Shown here: in pieces, positions 1 through 8,977 of the stretch
Layout: every line of letters starts with the position of its first letter
How positions within the stretch are numbered: the stretch's first letter is position 1
Assembly: GCF_003612015.1 (NCBI RefSeq)
Contig: NZ_RARB01000001.1
Coordinates: 1,138,675 to 1,202,674, forward strand
DNA length: 64,000 nucleotides
DNA from: Pantoea piersonii
GTDB lineage: Bacteria; Pseudomonadota; Gammaproteobacteria; Enterobacterales; Enterobacteriaceae
Direction: 5' to 3'
Program-made: the position numbers and the translations under genes
The notes under the pieces: model-generated
The model's database searches: none
What the model was told of the DNA's origin: nothing
The model's input: the letters and a program-made list of their open reading frames with translations, nothing else

Positions 1-1
1 C

Positions 2-295
2 GGCCAGCATCTGGTGGCGATGAAAGCGCTGCGTCAGAAATTCTCAATTCGCGAAGAGTTCACTCACGTCGCAAAAGGGCTGCCTGAAGAGGTCATTCCC
101 GATATCGCCGGTCAGCTCAGCGCCGGGATTGTGGTGCTCGGCACTATCGGCCGTACCGGTCTGTCAGCGGCGTTCCTTGGCAATACAGCGGAACAGGTTA
201 TCGATCATCTGCGCTGCGACCTGCTGGCGATCAAGCCTGATGACTTTAATTCGCCCGTTACGCTTGATGATGACGAAGAGGATGATGACGAATAA
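2..295 (+). CDS. uspE: Universal stress protein UspE, C-terminal part (cut by window edge)
   Basis: The frame is open from the left edge, so the gene begins outside the window; 97 codons plus stop are present. UspE is a cytoplasmic tandem-domain universal stress protein linked to stress resistance and motility in E. coli. The visible part closely resembles the end of E. coli UspE as I recall it: [11 protein letters not shown], then the Usp nucleotide-binding-type motif [19 protein letters not shown], then CDLLAIKPD and an acidic tail (DDDEEDDDE). It ends in a strong hairpin shared with the convergent pntB end. In E. coli uspE does not adjoin pntB, so this neighbourhood is lineage-specific. 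Identity is near certain; the start cannot be seen. Confidence 0.93.
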   Translation, partial: GQHLVAMKALRQKFSIREEFTHVAKGLPEEVIPDIAGQLSAGIVVLGTIGRTGLSAAFLGNTAEQVIDHLRCDLLAIKPDDFNSPVTLDDDEEDDDE

Positions 296-296
296 C

Positions 297-326
297 AAGG
301 GCGGCCAGCTGGCCGCCCTTTTCTTT
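297..326 (+). terminator. Rho-independent terminator after uspE
   Basis: A perfect inverted repeat (AAGGGCGGCC, 4-nt loop, GGCCGCCCTT; 297-320) is followed by TTTTCTTT. It starts right after the uspE stop and overlaps the end of pntB, so it probably also blocks convergent transcription. Confidence 0.9.
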
Positions 327-1713
327 ACAGCGCTTTGAGTATCCCTTCCACGCTCGCTTTGGCATCACCGAACAGCATCTGCGTATTCTCTTTAAAGAAC
401 AGCGGATTCTGCACGCCGGCGTAGCCGGTATTCATCGAGCGTTTAAACACGATAACGTTTTGCGCTTTCCACACCTCAAGCACCGGCATGCCCGCAATAG
501 GACTGCGCGGATCGTCCTGCGCCGCCGGATTGACGGTGTCGTTAGCGCCAATCACCAGAACGGTATCGGTGTCGGAAAAGTCATCGTTGATCTCATCCAT
601 CTCCAGCACCACGTCATAAGGCACTTTCGCCTCTGCCAGCAGCACGTTCATATGGCCCGGCAGACGCCCGGCGACCGGATGGATGCCGAAGCGCACCTTG
701 ATGCCGCGCGCGCGCAGCTTTTCAGTGATCTCCGCCACCGGATACTGCGCCTGCGCCACCGCCATGCCGTAGCCAGGCGTGATAATGACCGAAGAAGATT
801 GCTTCAGCAGCTCGGCCGTCTCTTCCACGCTGATTTCGCGGTGCTCGCCCGCCTCTTCGCTTTCGCCGCCTGCGCTGCTGTCGGTGCCGAAGCCGCCAGC
901 GATAACGCTGATAAAGGAGCGGTTCATCGCCTTACACATAATGTAAGAGAGAATGGCACCCGACGAACCCACCAGCGCACCGGTCACGATCAGCAGGTCG
1001 TTGCTCAGCATAAAGCCCGCCGCCGCCGCCGCCCAGCCGGAGTACGAGTTGAGCATTGACACCACCACCGGCATATCGGCGCCGCCGATAGAGGCTACCA
1101 GATGCCAGCCGAACGCCAGCGCGATCAGCGTCATCAGCAGCAGCGAGAAGCCCTGCGCGCCGCTGCTGTCGGTACGCACAAACCACAGCAGCAGCAGGAA
1201 GGAGACCACCAGCGCCAGCAGGTTAAGCTTGTGGCGATGCGGCAGCATCAGCGGGCGCGATGAGATTTTGCCGCGCAGCTTGCCGAACGCCACCAGCGAA
1301 CCGGTAAAGGTCACCGCACCGATAAAGATGCCGAGGAAGACTTCCGTCAGGTGAATATTTTCCATCACCGCAGGCAGACCCGGCCCATGATCGATATAGC
1401 TGTTGAAGCCCACCAGCACGGCGGCCAGACCGACGAAGCTGTGAAGAATAGCCACCAGCTCCGGCATTTCGGTCATTTCAACCTTCTTCGCCAGGCGCAC
1501 GCCGATCGCGCCGCCGATAACCATCGCCAGCAAAATCCACGCGACGTTGCCGCTGTCGGGACCAAAAATAGTCGCCAGCAGCGCCAGCGCCATCCCGCTG
1601 ATGCCAAAGAGATTGCCCTGCTTCGAGGTCTCATGTTTCGAGAGCCCCGCCAGGCTGAAAATAAAGAGAATCGCGGCAACAATGTATGCTGCAGTCACTA
1701 ATCCGCCAGACAT
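325..1713 (-). CDS. pntB: NAD(P) transhydrogenase subunit beta PntB
   Basis: Beta subunit of the proton-translocating transhydrogenase, which uses the proton gradient to reduce NADP+ with NADH at the inner membrane. The 462 aa equal the E. coli length. The N-terminal two thirds are hydrophobic membrane segments of domain II; a linker near residues 280-300 leads to the soluble NADP(H)-binding domain III with [15 protein letters not shown], the [14 protein letters not shown] segment and [15 protein letters not shown]. It lies 3 nt downstream of pntA, as expected for a co-translated operon. It ends against the uspE terminator. Confidence 0.98.
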   Translation of the reverse strand: MSGGLVTAAYIVAAILFIFSLAGLSKHETSKQGNLFGISGMALALLATIFGPDSGNVAWILLAMVIGGAIGVRLAKKVEMTEMPELVAILHSFVGLAAVLVGFNSYIDHGPGLPAVMENIHLTEVFLGIFIGAVTFTGSLVAFGKLRGKISSRPLMLPHRHKLNLLALVVSFLLLLWFVRTDSSGAQGFSLLLMTLIALAFGWHLVASIGGADMPVVVSMLNSYSGWAAAAAGFMLSNDLLIVTGALVGSSGAILSYIMCKAMNRSFISVIAGGFGTDSSAGGESEEAGEHREISVEETAELLKQSSSVIITPGYGMAVAQAQYPVAEITEKLRARGIKVRFGIHPVAGRLPGHMNVLLAEAKVPYDVVLEMDEINDDFSDTDTVLVIGANDTVNPAAQDDPRSPIAGMPVLEVWKAQNVIVFKRSMNTGYAGVQNPLFFKENTQMLFGDAKASVEGILKAL

Positions 1714-1716
1714 CTG

Positions 1717-3249
1717 TTACCCCTTACGAAACATTTTCAGCATGCGCTGGGTGACGGTGAAACCACCGAAAATATTGATGCTGGCGATCAGCACCGCAAT
1801 AAATGAGATAAAAGTGACCCAGCCGCCATGTCCCATTTGCAGCACCGCGCCGACCACAATAATGCCGGAAATGGCATTGGTTACCGACATCAGCGGCGTA
1901 TGCAGCGCATGGCTGACGTTCCACACCACGTAGTAGCCGACCACGCAGGCGAGCGCGAACACCGTAAAGTGGGACAGGAACTCGGCAGGCGCGACGTTGG
2001 CAAGGCAGGCAAACAGCACGACCGCCAGCGCCAGCAGCAGATACTTGCGCCATGACGGCGCAGGTTTCGCCGCTTCCTTGACCGCAGGCTGCGCCGCGGC
2101 GGGCGCCGCTTTCGGCGCGGCGGAGACCTGAATCGGCGGCGCAGGCCAGGTGATTTCGCCGTCGCGGATCACGGTCACGCCGCGTACCACGACATCCTCG
2201 AAATCTATCGCGATCTCGCCGTTCTTCTCTTTGCACAGCAACTTCATCAGGTTCACCAGATTGGTGCCATAAAGCTGCGAGGACTGGGTCGGCAGGCGGC
2301 TGGGCAGATCGGTATAGCCAATGATCTTCACGCCGTTATCGGTGACGGTAACGCGATCGGCCTGGGTCAGCTCGCAGTTGCCGCCGGTTTGCGCCGCCAG
2401 ATCGACAATAACGCTGCCTGGCTTCATGCTGGCCACCATCTCGGCGGTGATCAGTTTCGGCGCGGGCTTGCCTGGGATCAGCGCCGTCGTGACGATAATA
2501 TCGACCTCTTTCGCCTGCGCGGCGAAGAGCGCCATCTCCGCTTTAATAAAGGCTTCGGACATCACTTTCGCATAGCCGTCGCCGCTGCCCGCTTCCTCTT
2601 CAAAATCGAGCTCAAGGAATTCGGCGCCCATGCTTTGCACCTGCTCTTTCACTTCCGGGCGGGTATCAAAGGCGCGCACGATAGCGCCGAGGCTGCCCGC
2701 CGCGCCAATAGCCGCCAGTCCGGCGACGCCTGCGCCGATCACCATCACTTTCGCCGGCGGCACTTTACCCGCCGCGGTAATCTGCCCGGTAAAGAAACGG
2801 CCAAATTCGTGAGCGGCTTCGACAATGGCGCGATAGCCCGCAATGTTCGCCATCGAGCTGAGCGCATCCAGCGACTGCGCGCGCGAGATGCGCGGTACGG
2901 CGTCCATCGCCATGAGGGTGACCTGCCGCGCCGCCAGCTTCTCCAGCAGCGCCGCGTTTTGCGCCGGCCAGACAAAGCTCACCAGCGTGCTGCCCGCTCG
3001 CGTCAGGGCGATCTCCTCATCGTCAGGCGCATTCACCTTCAGCACGATATCGGACTGCCAGATCTGCTGACCATCGCAGAGGCTGGCGCCTGCGGCGACA
3101 TAACTTTCGTCATCAAAACTGGCGCGTTTGCCCGCATCGTGCTCGACAGCAACGCTAAAACCCAGTTTGATAAGCTGCTCAACGGTTTTCGGCGTCGCCG
3201 CCACGCGCGCCTCGTTGGGCAATCGCTCTTTGGGTATTCCAATTAACAT
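1717..3249 (-). CDS. pntA: NAD(P) transhydrogenase subunit alpha PntA
   Basis: Alpha subunit carrying the NAD(H)-binding domain I and four C-terminal membrane segments of domain II. I chose the ATG at 3249 because AAAGGG lies 6 nt upstream and the resulting 510 aa start [20 protein letters not shown], the same length as E. coli PntA; the frame extends 34 codons further up without support. Visible motifs are [22 protein letters not shown] (Rossmann, near residue 165), the [20 protein letters not shown] segment, and a C-terminal membrane block ending [17 protein letters not shown]. An alanine/proline-rich linker ([20 protein letters not shown]) separates the two parts. First gene of pntAB. Confidence 0.98.
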   Translation of the reverse strand: MLIGIPKERLPNEARVAATPKTVEQLIKLGFSVAVEHDAGKRASFDDESYVAAGASLCDGQQIWQSDIVLKVNAPDDEEIALTRAGSTLVSFVWPAQNAALLEKLAARQVTLMAMDAVPRISRAQSLDALSSMANIAGYRAIVEAAHEFGRFFTGQITAAGKVPPAKVMVIGAGVAGLAAIGAAGSLGAIVRAFDTRPEVKEQVQSMGAEFLELDFEEEAGSGDGYAKVMSEAFIKAEMALFAAQAKEVDIIVTTALIPGKPAPKLITAEMVASMKPGSVIVDLAAQTGGNCELTQADRVTVTDNGVKIIGYTDLPSRLPTQSSQLYGTNLVNLMKLLCKEKNGEIAIDFEDVVVRGVTVIRDGEITWPAPPIQVSAAPKAAPAAAQPAVKEAAKPAPSWRKYLLLALAVVLFACLANVAPAEFLSHFTVFALACVVGYYVVWNVSHALHTPLMSVTNAISGIIVVGAVLQMGHGGWVTFISFIAVLIASINIFGGFTVTQRMLKMFRKG

Positions 3250-3784
3250 ATTCATCCCTTTCATCACGTGATGATGGCCTGTCGATTGCATAGCGACACA
3301 GCGCCTGAAACAGGATTTCAGGCGCTTATGAACGACATGCACTTGTATCAAAGTATTTATAACCTACTGAAAATATGAACAGCGATCTACAACCAGAACG
3401 CCCGCCGGTGACATTCATACGATTATTCAGCGTCCCAGGAGAAAAGCCGCGCTATGCGACTGCGAATTGAAAAGTTTGAAATATATTCTGCTAAGCAGAA
3501 TCGAATCATGACGAATTTCTTGTTAATAAAAACCTTTATTTAACAATGCATTAACTGATTAACCACTAAGCGTTACCATCTTAAGTGATAATCGGTACAA
3601 AAAATGGCCGTAGCAAATTTGCATGACGTCATGATGAATTTAACTATCAATTTCCCGAGATTTGTCGCATAAATTGGCTGCGACAGCCTGTTTATAACAT
3701 GCAATAATCAGCGGCTAATCTGTTATACATCAAGAGTCCAGCACGTTTTCGTACTCATTTTGCGTAAGGCGAAGGATCATTTTT
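3250..3784. other. 535-bp divergent intergenic region pntA / ydgH
   Basis: This AT-rich stretch must hold the promoters of leftward pntAB and rightward ydgH. I see a perfect 12-bp palindrome CATGACGTCATG at 3622-3633 and a plausible -10 hexamer TTATAC near 3722 upstream of ydgH, without a convincing -35. No open frame of note, RNA gene or terminator was found. Confidence 0.5.
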
Positions 3785-4738
3785 ATGAAGCTGAAGAACA
3801 CCATTCTGGCGTCAACCTTGTTATCTCTGCTCGCGGCCAATGCATTCGCCGCGCAGGAACTGACGCCGGAAAAAGCGGCCGAGCTGAAACCATTCGAACG
3901 TATTAACGTCACCGGCCGCTTTAATGCGATTAACGACGCTGCCGACGCGGTGTCGAAACGTGCGGATGAGCTGGGCGCAGCCTCTTATTACATTCAGGGC
4001 ATCAACGACAGCAACGGCAACAGCGGCAACTGGCGCGTTACGGCTGACCTTTATAAAGCTGACGCGCCGAAAGCCAGCGACGACACTACTTACCGCGTGA
4101 TTAACGGCGTTAAAGAGCTGCCGAAAGCGGAAGCTTACCGCCTGGAGCCGTTTGACACCGTAAGCGTCAGCGGCTTCTTCTCCAGCCAGCCGGACGTCAA
4201 CGACGCCATTAGCAAAGCAGCGAAAGAAAAAGGCGCGGCCTCTTTCTATATTGTGCGCCAGGTCGACGCCAATAACGGCGGCAACCAGTACATCACCGCC
4301 TATGTTTATAAAGCTGACGCGAAAGAGCGTAAGGTACAGAGTCCGAACCTGATCCCGGCCGATTCCGAAGCGGGTAAAGCGGCGCTGGCGGCCGGCGGCG
4401 AAGCGGCGAAGCGCGTCGAAATCCCGGGCGTCGCCTCGTCAGAAACGCCGAGCAGCAGCGTGGGCCGCTTCTTTGAAACCCAGAGCTCTACCGGCCAGCG
4501 CTATACCGTGAAGCTGGCGAACGGCAAGTCGGTTCAGGAAGTGAACGCCATTACCGCCGCGCAGATGCAGCCGTTTGACACCGTTACCTTTACCGGCCAC
4601 TTCGGCACGCCGACTGAAATCTCTGAAGAAGTGGCGAAACGCGCCGCCGATAAAGGGGCGAAGTACTATCATGTTACCCGCCAGTGGCAGAACCAGAGCG
4701 GCGGCAACCTGACCGTCACCGCCGATCTCTTCAGGTAA
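3785..4738 (+). CDS. ydgH: YdgH, periplasmic protein with three DUF1471 (YhcN-type) domains
   Basis: The 317-aa product has a clear signal peptide (MKLKNTILASTLLSLLAANAFAA, cleavage after AFA). Three DUF1471 modules follow, recognisable by repeated helices: DAADAVSKRADELGAASYYI (about 45-65), VNDAISKAAKEKGAASFYI (about 140-158) and ISEEVAKRAADKGAKYYHV (about 277-295). Each is followed by a strand ending in ADLYKAD, AYVYKAD or ADLFR. DUF1471 proteins are exported and often stress- or biofilm-related; the molecular role of YdgH is not established. Length fits E. coli YdgH (about 314 aa). AAGGA lies 8 nt before the ATG. In E. coli ydgH and ydgI are also neighbours. Confidence 0.95.
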   Translation: MKLKNTILASTLLSLLAANAFAAQELTPEKAAELKPFERINVTGRFNAINDAADAVSKRADELGAASYYIQGINDSNGNSGNWRVTADLYKADAPKASDDTTYRVINGVKELPKAEAYRLEPFDTVSVSGFFSSQPDVNDAISKAAKEKGAASFYIVRQVDANNGGNQYITAYVYKADAKERKVQSPNLIPADSEAGKAALAAGGEAAKRVEIPGVASSETPSSSVGRFFETQSSTGQRYTVKLANGKSVQEVNAITAAQMQPFDTVTFTGHFGTPTEISEEVAKRAADKGAKYYHVTRQWQNQSGGNLTVTADLFR

Positions 4739-4745
4739 TTTCCTT

Positions 4746-4767
4746 CAGGGCGGCGCCCGCCGCCCTG
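4746..4767 (+). terminator. Strong hairpin after ydgH, poor U-tract
   Basis: CAGGGCGGC pairs perfectly with GCCGCCCTG (loop GCCC), starting 8 nt after the ydgH stop. The following bases (CAGTTTGC) are a weak U-tract, so termination may be partial and let some transcript reach ydgI. Confidence 0.5.
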
Positions 4768-4941
4768 CAGTTTGCATTATCCCTTCACAATTTTGCATAA
4801 CCACGCATTGCCATCCTTTTTCGCACTCCGTAGAATCTGCGCGCTGCTTTTAGGTGAATTAGTCATGTAAAAGCAAAAAAGCGCGGTTAAATTCGCCGCT
4901 CAGAACATAATCCAGCCACTTATGCTAGCGGGAAGGGTATT

Positions 4942-6333
4942 TTGGAGAAAAAATTAGGTCTCAGCGCGCTTACTGCGCTGGTACTCAGCTCAATGCTGGG
5001 CGCAGGCGTGTTCAGTTTGCCGCAGAATATGGCAGCGGTAGCCGGACCGGCCGCTCTGCTGATCGGCTGGATCATTACCGGCGTCGGCATTCTGTTTCTG
5101 GCGCTGGCCATGCTGCTGCTGACCCGGCTGAAGCCGGAGCTGGATGGCGGCATCTTCACCTATGCGCGTGCCGGTTTCGGCGAACTCCTTGGCTTCTGCT
5201 CCGCCTGGGGCTACTGGCTATGCGCCGTTATCGCCAACGTCTCCTATCTGGTGATCGTCTTCTCCGCGTTGAGCTTTTTTACCGATACGCCTAATCGGGT
5301 GGTTTTCGGCGACGGTAATACCTGGCAGGCGATGCTGGGCGCGTCTCTGCTGCTGTGGATGGTGCATTTTCTGGTGCTGCGCGGCGTGCAAACCGCCGCA
5401 AGCATCAATCTGCTGGCGACGTTAGGCAAGCTGGTGCCGCTGCTGCTGTTCGTGGTGCTGGCGGTAGCGGCGTTTAATTACGACCGGTTCCATTTCGACT
5501 TTTCCGGCCTCTCGCTCGATAAGCCGCTGTGGGAGCAGGTGAAGCAGACCATGCTGATTACCCTGTGGGTGTTTATCGGTGTGGAAGGCGCCGTGGTGGT
5601 GTCCGCCCGCGCGCGTCAGAAAAAGGATGTTGGTCGCGCCACCCTGCTGGCGGTGCTGGCGGCGCTGCTGGTCTATCTGCTGGTGACGCTGCTGTCGCTG
5701 GGCGTCGTACCGCGCGCCGAGCTGGCACAGATGCGTAACCCGTCAATGGCGGGACTGATGACACGTTTGATGGGCCACTGGGGCGATGCGGTGATTGCGG
5801 CCGGCCTGATCGTTTCGGTGTGCGGTGCCTACCTGAGCTGGACCATTATGGCGGCGGAAGTGCCTTTTATCGCCGCGCAACAGGGCGCCTTTCCCCGCAG
5901 CATTGCGCGCCAGAACAAACGCAACGCGCCTGCCGCGTCGCTGTGGCTGACCAACGGCAGCGTGCAGATTTGCCTGATACTGATCGCCCTGACCCACGCC
6001 GATTACAATACGCTGCTGACTATCGCCTCTGAGATGATACTGGTGCCCTATCTGCTGGTGGGACTCTATCTGGTGAAGCTGACGCGCGGAAAAGCGCAGC
6101 CGCTGGCGCTGGCGGTGGGACTCGGTGCCAGCTTTTATGGGCTGTGGCTGCTCTACGCTTCCGGGCCGCTGCATCTGCTGCTTTCGGTGGTGCTTTACGC
6201 GCCTGGCCTGCTGCTGTTTCTGTTCGCCCGACGCGGCGGACGCGGTGACATCTCGCTGACGCAGCTAGAGCGCGTGGCTATCGGCTTGTTAATGGCGGCG
6301 TCGCTGCCCGCAATGTGGCAGCTGATGGTTTAG
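4942..6333 (+). CDS. ydgI: YdgI, APC-family amino acid antiporter (ArcD-like)
   Basis: Inner-membrane transporter of the APC superfamily, annotated in E. coli as a putative arginine/ornithine antiporter. The 463 aa contain about 12 hydrophobic segments and the N-terminal APC signature LSSMLGAGVFSLPQNMA (near residues 16-32). VFIGVEGAVVVSARAR and GAYLSWTIMAAEVPF are further family blocks. The start is a TTG at 4942 with GGAAGGG just upstream, and gives MEKKLGLSALTALVLSSMLG, which matches the E. coli N-terminus; no ATG fits. It ends convergent with the next gene, overlapping its stop by 4 nt. Substrate is assigned by family only. Confidence 0.93.
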   Translation: MEKKLGLSALTALVLSSMLGAGVFSLPQNMAAVAGPAALLIGWIITGVGILFLALAMLLLTRLKPELDGGIFTYARAGFGELLGFCSAWGYWLCAVIANVSYLVIVFSALSFFTDTPNRVVFGDGNTWQAMLGASLLLWMVHFLVLRGVQTAASINLLATLGKLVPLLLFVVLAVAAFNYDRFHFDFSGLSLDKPLWEQVKQTMLITLWVFIGVEGAVVVSARARQKKDVGRATLLAVLAALLVYLLVTLLSLGVVPRAELAQMRNPSMAGLMTRLMGHWGDAVIAAGLIVSVCGAYLSWTIMAAEVPFIAAQQGAFPRSIARQNKRNAPAASLWLTNGSVQICLILIALTHADYNTLLTIASEMILVPYLLVGLYLVKLTRGKAQPLALAVGLGASFYGLWLLYASGPLHLLLSVVLYAPGLLLFLFARRGGRGDISLTQLERVAIGLLMAASLPAMWQLMV

Positions 6334-6770
6334 TGCGGCTGACCGGGGATCGCCACGCACAGCAGGTCGTCGCGCTGTGTGAGGTTGAGCGGTTTGCGGT
6401 ATTCCTGATGGATAGCATCCAGCTGCTGCTCGGAGAGCGGATAAGGCAGCTGGATATCAAAACGGCTGATGTGCTGCTGTTCTGCCAGGGTGATAAGACG
6501 GGCGATATTGATTTCGTCGCTGACCTGGGTCGAAATGATTTGCAATGCTAATTCTTTCAGATGCTCGTCGCTCGCCTGTACACTGCGGGCCGAGGATTTG
6601 CGCGTCACCATGCCAAAAATCGGCATCACGCCATAAATGGCGTCGACGAAACTCCAGCGTTTTTTGCACGAGGCGGAGAGAAAATCGCTATAGTTTAAGC
6701 AGATGCGGTCACTGTATACGGCTGAAGCCAGCTCTTTATCAGACACCCTCTCTCTCCCTCTGTTTTTCAT
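6330..6770 (-). CDS. Conserved-looking hypothetical protein, about 140 aa
   Basis: I do not recognise this protein. The 146 codons read as a soluble alpha/beta protein without signal peptide or membrane segment; the middle (LKELALQIISTQVSDEINIARLITLAEQQ) looks helical and the end is YRKPLNLTQRDDLLCVAIPGQPH. Two starts are possible: the ATG at 6770 has no good ribosome site, while a GTG at 6746 (VSDKELAS) follows an AGAGGGAGAGAGAGG purine run and may be the true one. In E. coli folM and ydgC lie between ydgI and rstA, so this gene replaces them here. Codon use resembles its neighbours. Confidence 0.6.
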   Translation of the reverse strand: MKNRGRERVSDKELASAVYSDRICLNYSDFLSASCKKRWSFVDAIYGVMPIFGMVTRKSSARSVQASDEHLKELALQIISTQVSDEINIARLITLAEQQHISRFDIQLPYPLSEQQLDAIHQEYRKPLNLTQRDDLLCVAIPGQPH

Positions 6771-6921
6771 TACGGCTCAGAACCTTGCTTAAACGCAGAG
6801 TTAATGATGGCACATTTTGCCGTGCAGATACCAGTAACGCAGGGATATTTCGTGCGGCGGCATAGTGCTCAGGACCGGGAAAAGCTATGCTGCTCGCCAG
6901 GCTAATTTGTCGCAGTGGATT

Positions 6922-7659
6922 ATGAATAAAATCGTTTTTGTTGAAGACGAGCCGGAAGTCGGTTCGCTGATTGCGGCCTACCTTGGCCGTCATGATATTG
7001 AGGTGATTGTCGAGACGCGCGGCGACCGCGCTGAAGCGGTGATCGCGGCCGAACAGCCGGATCTCGTCATGCTGGATATTATGCTGCCGGGCAAAGACGG
7101 CATGACGCTGTGCCGCGATCTGCGCAGCCAGCGACAACAGTGGCAAGGCCCGATTGTGCTGCTCACCTCGCTCGACAGCGACATGAACCATATTCTGGCA
7201 CTGGAGATGGGCGCACAGGACTATATTCTGAAAACCACGCCGCCTGCGGTGCTGCTGGCGCGGCTGCGGCTCCATCTGCGCCAGGCGCAGCAGGGACAAA
7301 GCGATGAGACGCCCACGCCTGCCGTGGCGCAGAAGCAGAAGCTGCTACGCTTCGGCTCGCTGACCATCGACGCGCTGAACCGCGAAGTCACGCTCTTTAG
7401 CGAGCAAATCGTGCTCTCGACCGCCGATTTCGACCTGCTGTGGGAGCTGGCCAGCCATGCAGGACAGATCCTGAACCGCGATGCGCTGCTGAAGACCCTG
7501 CGCGGCGTCAGCTATGACGGCATGGATCGCAGCATCGACGTGGCGATTTCGCGCCTGCGTAAAAAGCTGCACGACAGCGCCACCGAGCCTTTCCGTATCA
7601 AAACCATTCGCAACAAAGGCTATCTGTTCGCTCCACAGGCGTGGGATACGCAGGCATGA
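6922..7659 (+). CDS. rstA: Response regulator RstA
   Basis: OmpR/PhoB-type response regulator partnered with RstB; in E. coli it is PhoP-regulated and controls acid-response genes including asr. The ATG at 6922 gives MNKIVFVEDEPEVGSLIAAY, collinear with E. coli RstA; an in-frame GTG at 6865 would add 19 unsupported residues. The receiver domain has acidic E9/D-pair residues, the phosphoacceptor D52 in VMLDIMLPGKDG and K in ILKTTPP. The C-terminal winged helix ends RSIDVAISRLRKKL...IKTIRNKGYLFAP. Length 245 aa against about 239 in E. coli. It overlaps rstB by 4 nt (ATGA), so the two are translationally coupled. Confidence 0.97.
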   Translation: MNKIVFVEDEPEVGSLIAAYLGRHDIEVIVETRGDRAEAVIAAEQPDLVMLDIMLPGKDGMTLCRDLRSQRQQWQGPIVLLTSLDSDMNHILALEMGAQDYILKTTPPAVLLARLRLHLRQAQQGQSDETPTPAVAQKQKLLRFGSLTIDALNREVTLFSEQIVLSTADFDLLWELASHAGQILNRDALLKTLRGVSYDGMDRSIDVAISRLRKKLHDSATEPFRIKTIRNKGYLFAPQAWDTQA

Positions 7660-8957
7660 GAAAGTTGTTTATCCAGTTTTATCTGCTGCTGTTCGTCTGC
7701 TTTCTGGTGATGGCGCTGCTGGTGGGTCTGGTCTACAAATTCACCGCCGAACGCGCCGGAAGACAGTCGATGAACGATCTGATGGCGAGCTCGCTCTATC
7801 TGATCCGCAGCGAGCTGCGCGAAATCCCGCCGCGCGACTGGAACAAGACGATTAAAAGCCTCGACCTTGGCCTGTCGTTCGACCTGCATATCGAACCGAT
7901 GAGCAAATATCAGCTCGACGAACCCGATATGCGTCGCCTGCGCGCCGGTGAAATCGTCGCGCTGGACGATCAGTACACGTTTTTACAGCATATTCCGCGC
8001 AGCCATTACGTTCTTTCCGTCGGCCCTATCCCCTATCTTTTCTACCTGCATCAGATGCGGCTGCTGGATATCGCGCTGCTGGTGTTTATCGGCATGTCGC
8101 TGGCGCTGCCGGTCTTTATCTGGATGCGACCGCACTGGAAGGAGATGCAGCGTCTGGAGATTGCGGCGCAGCGTTTTGGCCGCGGCGAGCTCGATGTCCG
8201 CACCCATTTTGACAATACCTCCAGCCTGTTTCGCCTGGGTATCGCTTTTAACCAGATGGCGGAGAACATTAACACGCTGGTAGCGAGCAAAAAGCAGCTG
8301 ATTGACGGCATCGCTCACGAGCTGCGTACGCCGCTGGTGCGTCTGCGCTACCGGCTGGAGATGAGCGACAATCTTACCGCAGGCGAGTCCGCCGCAATTA
8401 ACCGCGATATCGGCCAGCTGGAGAGCCTGATTGAGGAGCTGCTGACCTATGCGCGTCTCGATCGGCCGCGCGTCGACCTCAACCTGACCTCGCTCGACCT
8501 GGCGCACTGGCTGCGCGAGCATATTAACGACGTGCGCGCCCTCAATCCGCAAACCCAGATCGATCTCGACCTGCCGCAGCGCGAAAACCACGGCGTGTCC
8601 GACACCCGCCTGATGGAGCGCGTCCTGGATAACCTGGTCAATAACGCACTGCGCTACGCCGGCCACCGGCTGCGCGTCAGCCTGTGGTTCGACGGCGCGC
8701 TCGGCTGCTTGCAGGTTGAGGATGATGGCCCCGGCATTCCGCCTGAGGAGCGCGAACGCGTCTTCGAACCTTTTGTCCGTCTCGATCCGAGCCGCGATCG
8801 CGCCACCGGCGGCTGCGGTCTGGGGCTCGCGATCGTTTACTCCATCGCGCAGGCGTTAGGCGGCCACGTCAGCATCGAAGGCAGCCCGCTGGGCGGGGCC
8901 AGCGTTCGCTTTTGCTGGCCGGTTGATCTACCTTTGCGTGAGCTTTCCGCGCGATAA
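7656..8957 (+). CDS. rstB: Sensor histidine kinase RstB
   Basis: Inner-membrane sensor kinase for RstA. Start at 7656 (MRKLFIQFYLLLFVCFLVMA) overlaps the rstA stop by 4 nt and gives 433 aa, the E. coli length. Layout: TM1 at about 5-28, periplasmic sensor to about 135, TM2 about 137-158, HAMP about 160-210, then the dimerisation helix with phosphoacceptor H221 (GIAHELRTPLVRLR). The ATPase domain has N box LDNLVNNALRYA, G1 VEDDGPGIPPEERE, F box FEPFVRLDPSRD and G2 GGCGLGLAIVYSIAQ. All catalytic motifs are intact. Confidence 0.97.
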   Translation: MRKLFIQFYLLLFVCFLVMALLVGLVYKFTAERAGRQSMNDLMASSLYLIRSELREIPPRDWNKTIKSLDLGLSFDLHIEPMSKYQLDEPDMRRLRAGEIVALDDQYTFLQHIPRSHYVLSVGPIPYLFYLHQMRLLDIALLVFIGMSLALPVFIWMRPHWKEMQRLEIAAQRFGRGELDVRTHFDNTSSLFRLGIAFNQMAENINTLVASKKQLIDGIAHELRTPLVRLRYRLEMSDNLTAGESAAINRDIGQLESLIEELLTYARLDRPRVDLNLTSLDLAHWLREHINDVRALNPQTQIDLDLPQRENHGVSDTRLMERVLDNLVNNALRYAGHRLRVSLWFDGALGCLQVEDDGPGIPPEERERVFEPFVRLDPSRDRATGGCGLGLAIVYSIAQALGGHVSIEGSPLGGASVRFCWPVDLPLRELSAR

Positions 8958-8977
8958 ACCCTTACAAGGAGTTTCTG

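Noticed and set aside
2389..3246. 285-codon open frame opposite pntA
   Set aside because: Arg/His-rich shadow of a high-GC gene in the antisense frame; no ribosome site, and pntA matches its family throughout.
6780..6810. PhoP box upstream of rstA
   Set aside because: Only one GTTTA half is convincing (on the - strand near 6790); the second half matches three of six bases.
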